Shown: positions 23,044 through 33,469 of the stretch, one piece after another
Layout: every line of letters starts with the position of its first letter
Numbering within the stretch: position 1 is the first letter of the stretch
Assembly: GCA_039881145.1 (NCBI GenBank)
Contig: JAYKKI010000126.1
Coordinates: forward strand, 1,227,501 to 1,291,500
Source of the DNA: Druceiella hillmani
Taxonomy: Eukaryota; Arthropoda; Insecta; Lepidoptera; Hepialidae
DNA: 64,000 bases
Direction: 5' to 3'
Translations under genes and position numbers: made by a program
Notes under the pieces: model-generated
What the model was told of the DNA's origin: nothing
Seen by the model: the letters and a program-made list of their open reading frames with translations, nothing else
Databases searched by the model: none

Positions 23044-23046
<3 letters not shown>
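21124..23046. other. Mostly unrecognised, with one exon-like minus-strand frame
   Basis: No intact gene. The notable item is a minus-strand open stretch at 22114-22281, described separately. The rest is AT-rich and matches 47697-49625 at about 99%. Confidence 0.5.
22114..22281 (-). pseudogene. Exon-like open frame of unknown family (unit 1)
   Basis: This stretch, about 55 codons from stop to stop, reads like real protein on the minus strand: it is rich in charged residues and not skewed to AT-codon amino acids (KKWTYFRHTKEVLSLEYK, then FREYLKENASQADVNEEF), ending in a TAA. It has no ATG. A reasonable 3' splice acceptor (AAACTTCAG|GG) lies just inside its start at about 22270. It could be the last exon of a gene, a processed fragment, or a transposon piece. 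In the unit 2 copy one of two differences is synonymous and one changes Arg to Leu, which does not test selection. I do not recognise the family. Confidence 0.35.

Positions 23047-23094
<48 letters not shown>
23047..23094. repeat. (TA)n microsatellite
   Basis: About 24 TA repeats following GGCGCGCAGCTAT. The unit 2 tract is 49626-49681. Just to the right, unit 1 has a duplicated ATAAAACAGAAGATTACA (about 23138-23178) that unit 2 lacks. Confidence 0.95.
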
Positions 23095-23095
<1 letters not shown>

Positions 23096-24059
23096 CTCTA
23101 TACATGATGAGACAGGATAATGAGATATAATATTGATATAAAACAGAAGATTACACACACTATAAAACAGAAGATTACATTTTTTTGTAAAAAGTTTGTA
23201 GAACTTTATGAAAAATATTTATTTATTCCATTTGTGATAAAAACAATCATAATAGACTGCGGTCAGAATAAAACTAAAAATGCAAAAATGTTGACATTTA
23301 TTACATTTAAACAGTAGCTTTGTGATTACATTTTTATATTTCTGTCGGTATTACAGAGTACGTGACTTGGTTATAAAATAGTGCAAAGCGTATTTTCAAG
23401 CAAATTTAATATAGTTGAACTTTACACCTACGTAAAATGAACCCAGTTTCAACCGCCCACGAATATTGAGCAAATCAGTCGTCGGTTAATTGACGATAGG
23501 TTGATGTTGGTGAAACTATCATGCCAAGGCGAGTTACAAAGTATCTAGAGTCGTGTACACATTAATTAGATTCAGAGAATGTCAATTTATTCGGTTCGTC
23601 AAATATTAGTTTAAATTCAGTTTAAATTAGAAGTTACTTTTAGAATTATTATATTTTAGTTTCAGTTCATGGAATAATATATGCTAGTGATTACCCATAC
23701 ATATTAAATTCAAACTTTATAAGAATTTAAGTATACTTTATTAACTAAATTTTAGAAAAGATAAAACTTCACACTTAAGCAAAAAATTTCCAACTCATTT
23801 AATTTCTATTTTTTAAATTCTATTTAAAGTTCTGGAATGATGTGTCCATGGACAACTTCGTTAAAAAATTAAATCTCTAAGTACGTAAATCCGGTTTCAC
23901 AAATGACCGCCGTAAGGTACCAAAATATTCCAATATCCACTTTTCCACTTCTTGACATTAACTGGTTGATGTGCAATAAGAAAATACTTCTTTCCAAGCT
24001 TTCATTGTCAGCATTTTATTGCTGGTGGTTGTTTTAAGGAGTTTGGCATCAATTGTCTT
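23095..24059. other. No gene recognised
   Basis: This matches 49682-50633. A 36-codon open stretch on the + strand at about 23441-23548 (QFQPPTNIEQISRRLIDDRL) looks coding-like but has no ATG and a stop just upstream, so I do not annotate it as a gene. Confidence 0.5.
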
Positions 24060-24249
24060 CACAATTAAATGAAACTACGTGATGTAGTATTATTTCTACT
24101 TTCTTTAAGTTCTTTACTTCGATTAAGATTCAACTGATCTTTGCTAAGGGCCCACCTTAAGATGTTGTAATACAACGAAACCTAGATCATGGTAAAAAAC
24201 TTAAAAAAAATAGAAATAATACTACATCACGTAGTTTCATTTAATTGTG
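24060..24249. mobile_element. Fold-back MITE, internally deleted (unit 1)
   Basis: CACAATTAAATGAAACTACG at the left and its complement ending AATTGTG at the right mark a 190-bp relative of 20894-21123. The interior of the left arm is deleted and diverged. Both elements share the following sequence (TTTCTACAAAATTAACGCC). Confidence 0.78.
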
Positions 24250-24289
24250 AATAATGCATTTCTACAAAATTAACGCCAAATCTATTCAG

Positions 24290-25167
24290 TATCAATTGTC
24301 TTTTATATGCTAATAATCTACAAAATTTCCAAATATTTTAAGCTTCTTTCTCGTTTTATTCGAATACAGATTTCTCTTTGATCAAACTCTGTGCTAGTAT
24401 CAAAAAATTTCAGATCGTTGTTCATACTCGGGCATATTTTATTAGGTCAAAGAGAAATTTAATTACATTATCAGTAATTTTAAGATTTATTTGCTGATAG
24501 AATGTATTCTTAGACATTCTAAAAATGTATTTATTTTAAATTATAATAATATTTTATATAACAAATCGTTTAAACCGACTCTTTGAAACTCAACACTAGA
24601 AATTCATCTTCTATATATATTTTCATAGGCCGTGATACAACTTTTAATTGCTCGTATTTAAGCTTCTTCTATCCTCTTATTTCTTGATTTTTCATGTACA
24701 TTAAAGTGTTTTAAATACATACTTAAGTTCATTTATTAAAAACTTCATGCGTACGTGACATGAAGTAAATATGACAACGGGAAAAGTTTAATTATTCAAA
24801 CCGTCTAATAAATAGAAATTTAATTTATAAACAAAAGTAGATAAAAATTATATTATTAAGGATTGCATAACATTTTAATAATATCTGCAACAAGAAAGAA
24901 TATAATATTTAAGTTTTAAAAAAGTCAGCTTTTAGAATAAAGAATTAAGATTAGACGATCACTATAAGATATCTTAGAAAGTTATAGGAAAATATCAACA
25001 TTTTATTGGTTTCATGGCCTTAAGTCATATGTAATAAATAATTTTGAAATATTTTATTGTTGAATAAAAAGATTTCGCAATTTTCAAAATTAATCAAGGA
25101 AGCGCTTCTTTACCACTTCCGGGATTTAATAATTCACCGCTTTTAAGGGACGATTTGGACAGAATAC
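24290..25167. other. No gene recognised
   Basis: AT-rich stretch matching 50864-51741. The last substitution seen between these copies is at 25019 (C, against T in unit 2). To the right of it the copies look identical. Confidence 0.5.
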
Positions 25168-25355
25168 TATTCTGTACTCACCCAAGTATAATTTTGAGAT
25201 AATTCGAATCTGTACTCGCTCAATTACAATTAGGAGGTAATACGAATCCCTACTCCTTTAAATATAAATATGAGATAATACGAATTTCCACCCACTCAAA
25301 TACGATTATGAGATAATACGAATATCTATCCACTTGAGTACAATTATTTAATAAC
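25168..25355. repeat. 38-bp minisatellite, five copies
   Basis: The copies starting at 25205, 25243, 25281 and 25319 keep an exact 38-base period, with a diverged first copy from 25168. The consensus is CGAATCTCTACTCACTCAA followed by ATACAATTATGAGATAATA. Copies are 75-85% alike, so the array is old. A related single motif occurs at about 981-1005 in unit 1. The unit 2 array lies at 51742-51929. Confidence 0.85.
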
Positions 25356-25849
25356 ATGAGTCATAACCCACTTATAAACAATTTTGGCAACTTATCGCCG
25401 ATTTCAAACACTTACGACTTAACGCGAGCAATTGCTGAATGGTAAGCTGCAGCGCATTTTCATATTGATTACGAAGTTAAGACCAGCAAGTGTTTCAGTG
25501 CCGATATACTGAAGACATTGGTTTTAATGCTCAAAAACTTTCTTGACTGATAGAATATTATGAGGAAAACAGTTGTAAAGGAATATTTTTGATATCTACA
25601 TGAACTTCTAATTGGATTGCTTTTATAGACAAGATTTCTATAGTTTATTAGTACGATTGTGAGAAGTGCTTTATTTTACTGAAAGTAGAAACATCAGGTT
25701 TTAGTACAATAAAAAAAAATTATTCCATGCATTAATAGCTTTAAAAAAGGAACAAGAAACATTATATATGTATTTTTTGTTAAACTTGCATTTACGAAAT
25801 TAAAATTCTTGATTTTCTTATCAAAGGTATTTCTACCGCACACGATCGT

Positions 25850-26110
25850 GTCGCTAGTAAAGTGAAGAAATGTACGCATTTCAAATAATTTGCGCTGACG
25901 CTAATCCTGAATCGCTGGCGCTAATCCTGAATCTGTTCGAAGGATTCCATCTCGGGACAACGTTCCAAGTCGTAAAAGGGGTGTGAAATAAATTGGATCA
26001 AAGGATGCGCTAATTTTGCTGGAATTTCTATCGTAATCGGATGTCGTTTTCACATCCTCATTTGTAATCTTCATTAATTTAATAATTCCCTTTAGAGTAA
26101 TAAATTCGTA
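25850..26110 (-). repeat. R4: dispersed repeat R (unit 1)
   Basis: This is the fourth R copy. + strand landmarks are GCGCTGACGCTAATCCTGAA, TTCCATCTCGGGACAACG, AAATAAATTGGATCAAAGG and ATCGGATGTCGTTTTCACAT. The core GCTGACGCTAATCCTGAATC is duplicated in tandem (about 25893-25932, 20-base period). On the minus strand there is an ATG open frame of 57 codons (25901-26074) with an even amino-acid composition (SASFDPIYFTPLLRLGTLSR). It is unchanged in unit 2, but those copies are near identical, so this says nothing about selection. Confidence 0.55.
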
Positions 26111-27883
26111 ACATTTAGTTACTTTTCAGTGTTTATTAGTAAGTGTAATAGATAACGGATATTTTATTCGTCAAAACAAAATTCAATTAAACGAAATATT
26201 ATTATATGTAGAAGCATTTGTGATTCTACATTTTTTAATGCTGTGGATAATATGAAACCCATATAACATTTAAATGTGAAGCAAGATATTTTTCAAGGAT
26301 ATACATTGTAATATCCAACCATATAGGTATTAGATTTTGTAATATAACATCCAAATATTTAATACGTTTTTAATTCTGTAGATTCTAAAGACTTAACAGA
26401 ATTATAATGTACAATATTGATATCACTTCTTTTAAATAATAATTACACTTCTAAGACCATATCAGTAAATAAGAGAAAGCTTGATTTAACCAGAGCAAAT
26501 GCTAGTTTTTCACTTTTGATTTATAAGTTTATCAGTCTTGTAGCAAAGCAGCTTTATTCAACAATATCTTATCTTTTCCCAGTACGTAATATTAATTATC
26601 CAATTTTAGTTATTTTGCATTAAGAGTTTAGTTTCTTCATGCACCGATAACTTTAATAAATATTTTGATCCGAAGTGCCAAGCTACGGATAGCTAGGCCA
26701 TCTGATTAATCCTATAAAATCTCAGGCTGTTAATATTATAATTGGCGATAAAAAACTATTAATAAAATATACAATTTAATAAGAGATTTCAATCAATCCT
26801 CCTAGGTGTATATTATGGTGAGATATAGTGAATCTCAACGTAATTTCCAGATTCAAAATCCAATTTAAAAATTTATATAAATTTAATAACGTATATCTAC
26901 TATCCCGCCTTGTACTTGGAAATTTAACTCTTTTTAAATTTAAATGTACTGAATTTTCCAAATCGATGTTCAATATATTATTTCTCTTCCTGCATTATCA
27001 ACTTACCAATTATAGTCTAAACGCATGCATTTACATCCGAAATTCCTTATCGATATGAAAAATGTCTCGGTTATATATTACCAGTCAAGTCGACATAAAA
27101 ACGTGCCCTGCATATTTTATATATTCAGGCCCAACCTGTGGCCTCGTTAGATAAAAACTAGGTTGAAGCAAATCGATTCGTTAGGCGGCAAAAAAACCAC
27201 AAAGTCATTGATAGCATAGGAGGTAATATTTCACGAAGGCTTTTTTTAAGAAAGTGTGCCATTCTTTACAATATGTTTGACCATTATTCTCCTGCGCAAT
27301 GTGATATTGTCACTAGGGATCGATTGATGTGACCATGTAATAAATTTAAGAATGTTATGCTTTAAAAATGACAAATGAGAAAGATAAATTATATATGTAA
27401 AATTATTGTAATATTGGTGAAATATTTACAGGTCGATTTTGCTTTCTTCTAAATTTTTTTCGCCGAACGTTTCTAAAAAAGCTGCTGTGACTAATAGATT
27501 TGAAGCGTTAAATTCCAAGTCCCTTTGCAAAAAGTTTAAAAAAAACGGCTTTGATTGAAAAATGTGAGATGTTAAAAAATATGTGAATGCATTAGAATAC
27601 CGTGCCTAATATAAGATCTCTTCATATCTTTCCGGTACGTATGAAACAGTTGTAATTTAGGACATTTGCAGCTTCCATATCTACGCAGAGATCTCTAAAA
27701 TATCAAGCTTATACGAATGATGACCAAGTCAATCATCAGTTAATTTTTGATAGCTTGGTGTTAATAATACAATATGCCTAGGAAAGTTATCAAGTTTATT
27801 CATGTCCATAGTAACGCGAAGTTCTTGAAATGTTGAAAGTTTTCACATATTTGAGGAATGTTGAAAAAACATCATATTGGACG
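26111..27883. other. Unit 1/unit 2 boundary region, no gene recognised
   Basis: This continues without a visible junction from unit 1 into unit 2, as expected for a head-to-tail array. It matches 52685-54457 essentially exactly. Short frames (26417-26623, 26828-27058 and others) have no recognisable domain. Confidence 0.55.
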
Positions 27884-27992
27884 GTCATTTATATGTCCAA
27901 GTATACTAGATTCAAAAAGCTGCCAATTCATTCATTTTTGTCAAAATTTCTTGTCACACTTAAATAACCGCCTTAATTTTAATTTGATTTTT

Positions 27993-28084
27993 CACAACTA
28001 ATTTAAATTACGTGGTGTAGTATTATTTCTATTTTATTTAAATTCTTTGCAGCGACCTAGGTTTCGTTGTATGACAACATTTTC
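27993..28084. mobile_element. Left-arm fragment of the fold-back MITE (unit 2)
   Basis: TTACGTGGTGTAGTATTATT, then a phrase ending GGTTTCGTTGTATGACAACA, matches the left arm of the MITE at about 80%. The right arm is missing and a different hairpin follows (28087-28124). It is absent from unit 1 at this position and present in unit 3 at 54567-54658. Confidence 0.65.
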
Positions 28085-28086
28085 GT

Positions 28087-28124
28087 GTGGGCAATTTGTA
28101 AAGATTCGTTTACAAATTGCCCAC
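28087..28124. repeat. Perfect hairpin, 16-bp arms, 6-base loop (unit 2)
   Basis: GTGGGCAATTTGTAAA, loop GATTCG, then TTTACAAATTGCCCAC. It sits where the MITE fragment ends and is repeated in unit 3 at 54661-54698. Confidence 0.93.
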
Positions 28125-28494
28125 TAGGACCTGCTCTTTTATGATGTAATGAGAGTTATGATGGAATGAAGAAAAAAATTAAAACATTTACATGGAAACC
28201 TTTTTTGATGATAACACAAGCAACTTAGAATTTGGCTTTATTATTTGAAGTCCACATGAGCTTCCAATTAATGTTCTATTGTAGGTTGTAGATTTCTGTT
28301 CATGAATCTTCAAATTGAAACAACAAAGTGTTTATATAAAAATCGGCTTGTATTTAAATATAAGAAAAAAGTTGGTGTACGACCAACATCAATAAAACCC
28401 GAACAGCACGAAGTCCGAACAGCATCAATAAAAGAATAAAAACATAATTCTCTTTCGTTGTATTTTTTTGTAAAACATACCCTGACGAAGTAAA

Positions 28495-28752
28495 ATATTT
28501 GATTTTTAGGTCGAAGCTGACCACCGCCCGCCACCTCGTTAGAAGAATAATGAAATATGCGCGTTGTTAACCATTCTCGCTGATGCTAATGCCGGTTCAA
28601 GGGATTCCATCTCAGGACAAATTGTCGAGCTATAAACGAGGACTAAAATAAATTGGGTCAACAGAAGAGAATTTCAATTTTAATCGGATGTCGTTATTAA
28701 ATCCTCACTCTGAACTTTCATTAATGTGAGGCTTACCTTTCTGTTAATGAAT
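28495..28752 (-). repeat. R1 copy in unit 2
   Basis: This is the orthologous position of R1, about 3% diverged from unit 1 over its core. It carries GGTCGAAGCTGACC in place of GGTCAAAGCTGACC and GCTGATGCTAATG in place of GCTGACGCTAATA. It is not an open reading frame on either strand. Confidence 0.6.
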
Positions 28753-30119
28753 TCATAATATGTCACTCCCCTTTAATATTTGTTGGTCAATATAATATTA
28801 GGTTGAAAACCGATTTTTGATTATCAACACAATATTTCAATAACAAACATGTAATTCTTTTAGAACTCTTTTCCTATTGTTATCAATTAAATTGAGTTAC
28901 GAAATTTTTGCTGACACTCTTTGAAAATGTTTGTCTAGCGAGCTAATTTTTTTTACGTTTGAAAGAAGAGAAAATCGCAAAGAGCTAAATCTAAGTAAAT
29001 AGGCGAGTTGTCAAGATGAAAGAGAATCTTCTGTTTATCCTTCTATTTAGCATAATATTTATTCAACTAAGAAGCATAATATGCTCTAGTCATAGTATTT
29101 TTTTAAATTTTTATATAATTCCCAGAACGTAAGTCTTAGGAACTTAAGAAAATAGTCGCCATGATTTTGTAATCCTAGTGTTTCGATAATTCTATTAAAA
29201 TTGACGAATCCATGTCTTACCTATCATAAAATATTGATGAAGAAACTCACGTGTATTGCCCTCAAATATGTCTGAACACTGAAAAGAATTACGCAATATT
29301 TTTTCGATCGACTATTAGCAAGCATGACGCTCGGCTTACGAACAGCTTTTTGGTAAATAAATATTCATGCAAGGTACAAAAATAGGGATAATTGAAATGT
29401 CCATAATATTATCCGTCTCGTGATCACGATTGGATAATGTTTTATTATTGAATTATTTCGTCCATAGTGACCGAGATCGGAACACACTTGACACACAATC
29501 ACTGGTGCTGACTCGACCACAACGAAATTCATTGAACCACTTATGAACAATGGTTAATAAGCATATAAAATTTGCTTTCTTCCATTGTAACAGCGAAATT
29601 CCTACGCGTCCGATTTCACACTGGATATAAAAATAAATTTTCGTTCGGTCTCAATAAAATTTTGACGTTAAGGAAAAGAAAAAAAAAAAACTTAAGTAGT
29701 GGACCGAATTTGTGGAAAAATTCACCGATTATCAAGCCATCCTTATATTTTGGTTGTTACCAGAGATTATTGTAAGTAATGGTGTAGAAATTAGCTAATA
29801 ACATAATAGACTTCTTTGGCCCTTGTTTGGATCTTCTCATTTATTTTCAATAGTTAAAACACGCGGCCAAATTATTTTCGAAATATCTTAAAATGTAAAA
29901 TCATGTGACGTTTTATTTTTTATGTTTGGTTTATAACCTTAATCTGTGTATATATATATATATATATGTAAAAGAATAAATGCATTCCAAACTCATTGAT
30001 AGGTTTAATTTTTTATATTCTCAAAAACGTTTAGTATTGCCTCGCATAATATTGATAATAAACGAAATTAATGGAAAATTAATTTCTAACGTTATTTACC
30101 TTTAATTAACGAATGAACA
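28753..30119. other. No gene recognised, unit 2
   Basis: Ortholog of 1936-3344. The minus frame 29365-29550 and the + frame 29572-29775 are short, differ in unit 1 and show no domain. A short TA tract lies at 29947-29968. Confidence 0.5.
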
Positions 30120-31920
30120 CAGGTGATAGATTATTTAGGGCCCAGAGGGGCCCCAAAAATATTTTTCAGTAAAGTTGCAAGCTCACATTTTATTAACTCG
30201 ATTTTAATAAGCGATTTGTATCGATTTTATATTTCTCAACATTCCCATCTGCACACAAATGATGGACACTTCATGCTTCGGATGATGCAACACTTTTGTA
30301 AAAATATTAGAGACCATAACCTGAATTTTAAGATATTTCATTGCGCTTTGTTTTGGCCAACAAAAAATTCTCGCCTAAGAAGTGAGAACGAACATCAATC
30401 AATATGTTTGATTTTTGAAGGATAATCTTTGGCACTTAAAAGGCTAATGACACTTTATCACAATATATTAATAAAATGTATTTATCAAATCTGATTAGAA
30501 CTAGCCTTCTAATTGATTTAGCCATACAACTTTTTAAATTTGATGAAGCTAAAAACATGTATTCTCCCGCTGTACTTGAAAGGGTTACCGTTTACTGCTT
30601 TTTAAAACATCAAATTAAGGCAACGCCCTAAGAAGGAAATACATGTCCTGTGCAAGATCTTTGATCTTCTAAATGACTTAATAAATCAGTGTCGTAGATA
30701 GCAATAATATTATTTACAGTTCGGGTAAAGCCAGTATACAATTTTTAGGAGCTTTCAAGTACCTTTGTATTGATTTTAATACGTACCAATATTAATTGGT
30801 TGGTTGATTATTAAGTATGCTTATTATGTTAACTATGTAAGTTTTGTCAGACCTTGGTCCATGGGATAAATTTAGCAGACAACCGACGGCTTTATGATAT
30901 GGCACATTTTTTAACACTTCTTCCCTCATTTTGTCTGTTTTTAACTCTAAATTTGTATCACACGGTAAATTTGTGTCCATTTAGGCTTGAATTCAATCAT
31001 ATTAAATTTAGCTAAAAGTTTATGTGTGTATTGATTGGTCCAACGAAATTTTATTTGTTTCTTCTGTTACACGAAACTCACTACGTTAACTTTCTTATAC
31101 CTTCCGTGAGGAATTTTTCTTCAAGTTTAAAAAAAATTTTGTTTTTTTACCAATTTGTTGTTTTGAAGAAATGTTTTGTTCTTTAACAACTTTGTTTTTA
31201 AATACTTTTGTCTTTAAAACTTTGTAAGCCATCAATGTTAAAAATCTTGTATTAAATACACGTATCTATCTTTTAGCAAGATGAAACAAACTCTACAAGA
31301 ATATTGCTTAACTTTTCTTTCCATAGTCGACTAACTTTTCTGAGGGCATATACCGATTTATTCGAACGATAAAATTTTTCTTGGCTCAAAGAATAACAGT
31401 TAAGATATTTATATTACCTATGTTCCTCTAAAGACATTAATCTATGTTCCTCTAAAGAAACGATGTCATGGCTTTAAAGTTTCATCAAGATTTTGTGGAG
31501 TATTGTTCAGTAAATTGATGTATATTCAATATTCATACAAAAGTAAAATGTGGTCATTCTTCCAAAGCTCTCTGGGCCATGACTTGGTCTTAAATTCCAT
31601 CTAAATTCGGAAGGAGTGTCAAAGCTTTCACCAGGGCCGTAAGTTTCATCTTGACTGCTGAATACTGTACTAATTGGGCTCAAAATATTTAGAATCAAAA
31701 CATTTAGACAATCACAGTATCAATTCTTACCATTATGTGTAACCAAAGGGCTCGTCGAAAGAAATGAACTCATCACCATTGAAGAGTTCTGTTACCGTCT
31801 TACGCCCCATCATAAGACTGTGGTAAATTTCTGTGACTAAACTGTAGTTACAAAGACATATTGAATGAGTTCCATCTCGGTCTGAAATGTTCGGTCTCAT
31901 ATAAATCTTAACAATTTTTT
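30120..31920 (-). pseudogene. Decayed Ty1/copia pol fragment, unit 2
   Basis: This is the same remnant as at 3345-5110. The RT-like block forms a 55-codon ATG open frame on the minus strand (31733-31900, with TVTELFNGDEF in its second half). In unit 1 this frame is broken by a two-base length difference. A second frame (31507-31698) covers the next block, and a third (30792-30980) carries KAVGCLLNLSHGPRSDK. The RNase H motif has changed from STEGEYM to STAGEYM, losing a family-conserved acidic residue. A frameshift lies just after the KFNMIEFKPK block. Different lesions in units 1 and 2 show that decay continued after the ancient duplication. Confidence 0.85.
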
Positions 31921-31997
31921 TATGGGACCATACTCTTTTTCAAAAATGCCATCAAAATTGGTGCTACATTATCGAATATATGTACGTATGTAAAATA

Positions 31998-32003
<6 letters not shown>

Positions 32004-32089
<86 letters not shown>

Positions 32090-32091
32090 AA

Positions 32092-32148
<57 letters not shown>
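32004..32148. repeat. Long compound (TA)n tract, unit 2
   Basis: About 145 bases of TA are interrupted near 32083-32098 by TTTATAAATATATGTAT and followed by a CA run. In unit 3 (58578-58722) the first part is 6 bases longer and the second 6 bases shorter. Unit 1 has only about 50 bases here. The repeated Ile-Tyr frames in this area are translations of this tract. Confidence 0.95.
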
Positions 32149-32153
<5 letters not shown>

Positions 32154-32484
32154 CACAAACACACACACACACATTTAAATAAACATACGTACAAATATGC
32201 TGGTCGAATTGATACGCTCTTCCGTTTTTGAAATCGGATGAAACGATATTTTTGAAGTGTAAAATGCGACATTGAATTTCCTTCATAGCATTTTAAGCGC
32301 AACATTACTTTTAACAGGTTTAATTAAATTTATATTCCTAGTGATACCAATTTCCGTACGAAGCTAAAACCTTTAACAAAATGTCAAAACATCACAAAAA
32401 TTATATCTATGAATATTGAAATATAGAAAAGTAAAACAAAGCAAAAAAATGGGAATATCGAAGGAAGTTAAAAAAAATCTGAAT

Positions 32485-32542
32485 TATTGAAGGAAGTTTA
32501 AAGTAGACTAAGGCTTCACCTTAGTCTACTTTAAACTTCCTT

Positions 32543-32547
<5 letters not shown>
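32485..32547. repeat. Perfect hairpin, 29-bp arms, 5-base loop (unit 2)
   Basis: The left arm is 32485-32513 (TATTGAAGGAAGTTTAAAGT, then AGACTAAGG), the loop is CTTCA, and the right arm is 32519-32547. Unit 1 has the right arm only (6272-6300). A further, shorter inverted copy of the same text lies just left (GGGAATATCGAAGGAAGTT, about 32450-32468). The unit 3 copy is at 59059-59121. Confidence 0.95.

Positions 32548-32610
<63 letters not shown>
32548..32610. repeat. (AT)n expansion between two hairpins (unit 2)
   Basis: About 63 bases of pure AT stand where unit 1 has only CAATATTCCCGTAATTC. Unit 3 has 4 bases fewer. It lies exactly between the hairpins at 32485-32547 and 32611-32650. Confidence 0.95.
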
Positions 32611-32616
<6 letters not shown>

Positions 32617-32650
32617 AGCTAACATTATATTCACAATGTTAGCTTATTTT
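32611..32650. repeat. Perfect hairpin, 16-bp arms, 8-base loop (unit 2)
   Basis: AAAATAAGCTAACATT (32611-32626), loop ATATTCAC, AATGTTAGCTTATTTT (32635-32650). Unit 1 has only the right arm (6315-6330). The unit 3 copy is at 59181-59220. Confidence 0.95.
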
Positions 32651-33112
32651 TTCCGGTCACTTATGGCGAGCCTATAATATGAATATATGCAAAGCTGGTG
32701 CTTAAATCAGTTATTATTACTGATATATTAACATTTTCGTTTGAATTGCGTATCTGCAATCAGTAAAAATCCCGGGATTACAATTTGAAAAATTAGAGTG
32801 TTTTGAAGATAATGTCAATTTAAAAAACACCTGTCAAGCGCGTAGAATCGCAAGCAAGCAAGCAAGAAATCGTACTACGAGGGTTCCATACATATATAGG
32901 TATTTATAAACATTTATATAATATTCCTTATTACGTAACATTCCTATTACACTATTTACAAAACTTTAATTTTTAGAACGAAATTATATTTCCTACTATA
33001 TCTTTCACAGCTGTATATTTACAAAAAATGTTTTTTTATGTGATATAACAACAAATTAACAATTCTTGGTTAATTTGTAGTCATATAAATTTTTCTTTTT
33101 CTTGTGCTGTAA

Positions 33113-33410
33113 GAACTTTCTTCTGACCAAATTTCATGACTCTAGTTCAACGGGAAGTACCGAATAGATTTTGATTTATTTGGGTGTGTCAAAATATGCT
33201 GCATAAATTTTCGTATTTTTGGGATTCTTCTTAATGGCTTTGACTTAGAAGCTTCTTTTTTCTACAACACCAAGAGACCTAAGTATTTTACATTAACTTC
33301 AACTTGATACCTCCACGCCTTCCTGAGAGAAAGGGTCTTGACAGACCGACATACGGACAACGAAGTAATCTCATAAGGGTGTTATTTCATTTTAAGGTAC
33401 GGAACTTCAA
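33113..33410 (+). mobile_element. Interspersed repeat remnant of lepidopteran type, unit 2
   Basis: This is the orthologous copy of 6781-7080 and preserves the 3' end better (TTTTAAGGTACGGAACTT). It therefore predates the duplication of the units. Confidence 0.6.
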
Positions 33411-33469
33411 AAATATAAAATCCTACACTTAAAGAACGTTAGCACCAATTGTTATCGAAACAACGATTC

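Larger units (their letters stand above)
1..26917. repeat. Tandem unit 1 of a ~26.57-kb non-coding repeat
   Basis: This is the first copy of a very large tandem repeat. The phase is arbitrary and starts at the window edge. Distinctive sequences recur to the right at a shift of about 26917 bases near position 50, about 26559 near 16757, 26586 near 19592 and 26574 near 25700, so homology runs along the whole unit. Bases 1 to about 16757 differ from unit 2 by roughly 5% substitutions plus several indels of 0.3-3 kb. From 16757 onward the match is about 99-100%. Open frames are short, often lack ATG, and are generally not preserved where the two units have diverged, so I see no intact gene. Recognisable content is decayed transposon sequence, R repeats and simple repeats. 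A haplotypic duplication in the assembly could mimic part of this pattern. Confidence 0.93.

Noticed and set aside
30123..30425. 100-codon + strand frame (also 56697-56999)
   Set aside because: It is antisense to the C-terminal RNase H part of the copia remnant, whose minus-strand motifs are convincing. It is interrupted in unit 1.
31969..32305. 100-105-codon minus frames rich in Ile-Tyr (also near 58494-58879, and smaller ones at 5135, 16256 and 22955)
   Set aside because: They are translations of TA microsatellites.
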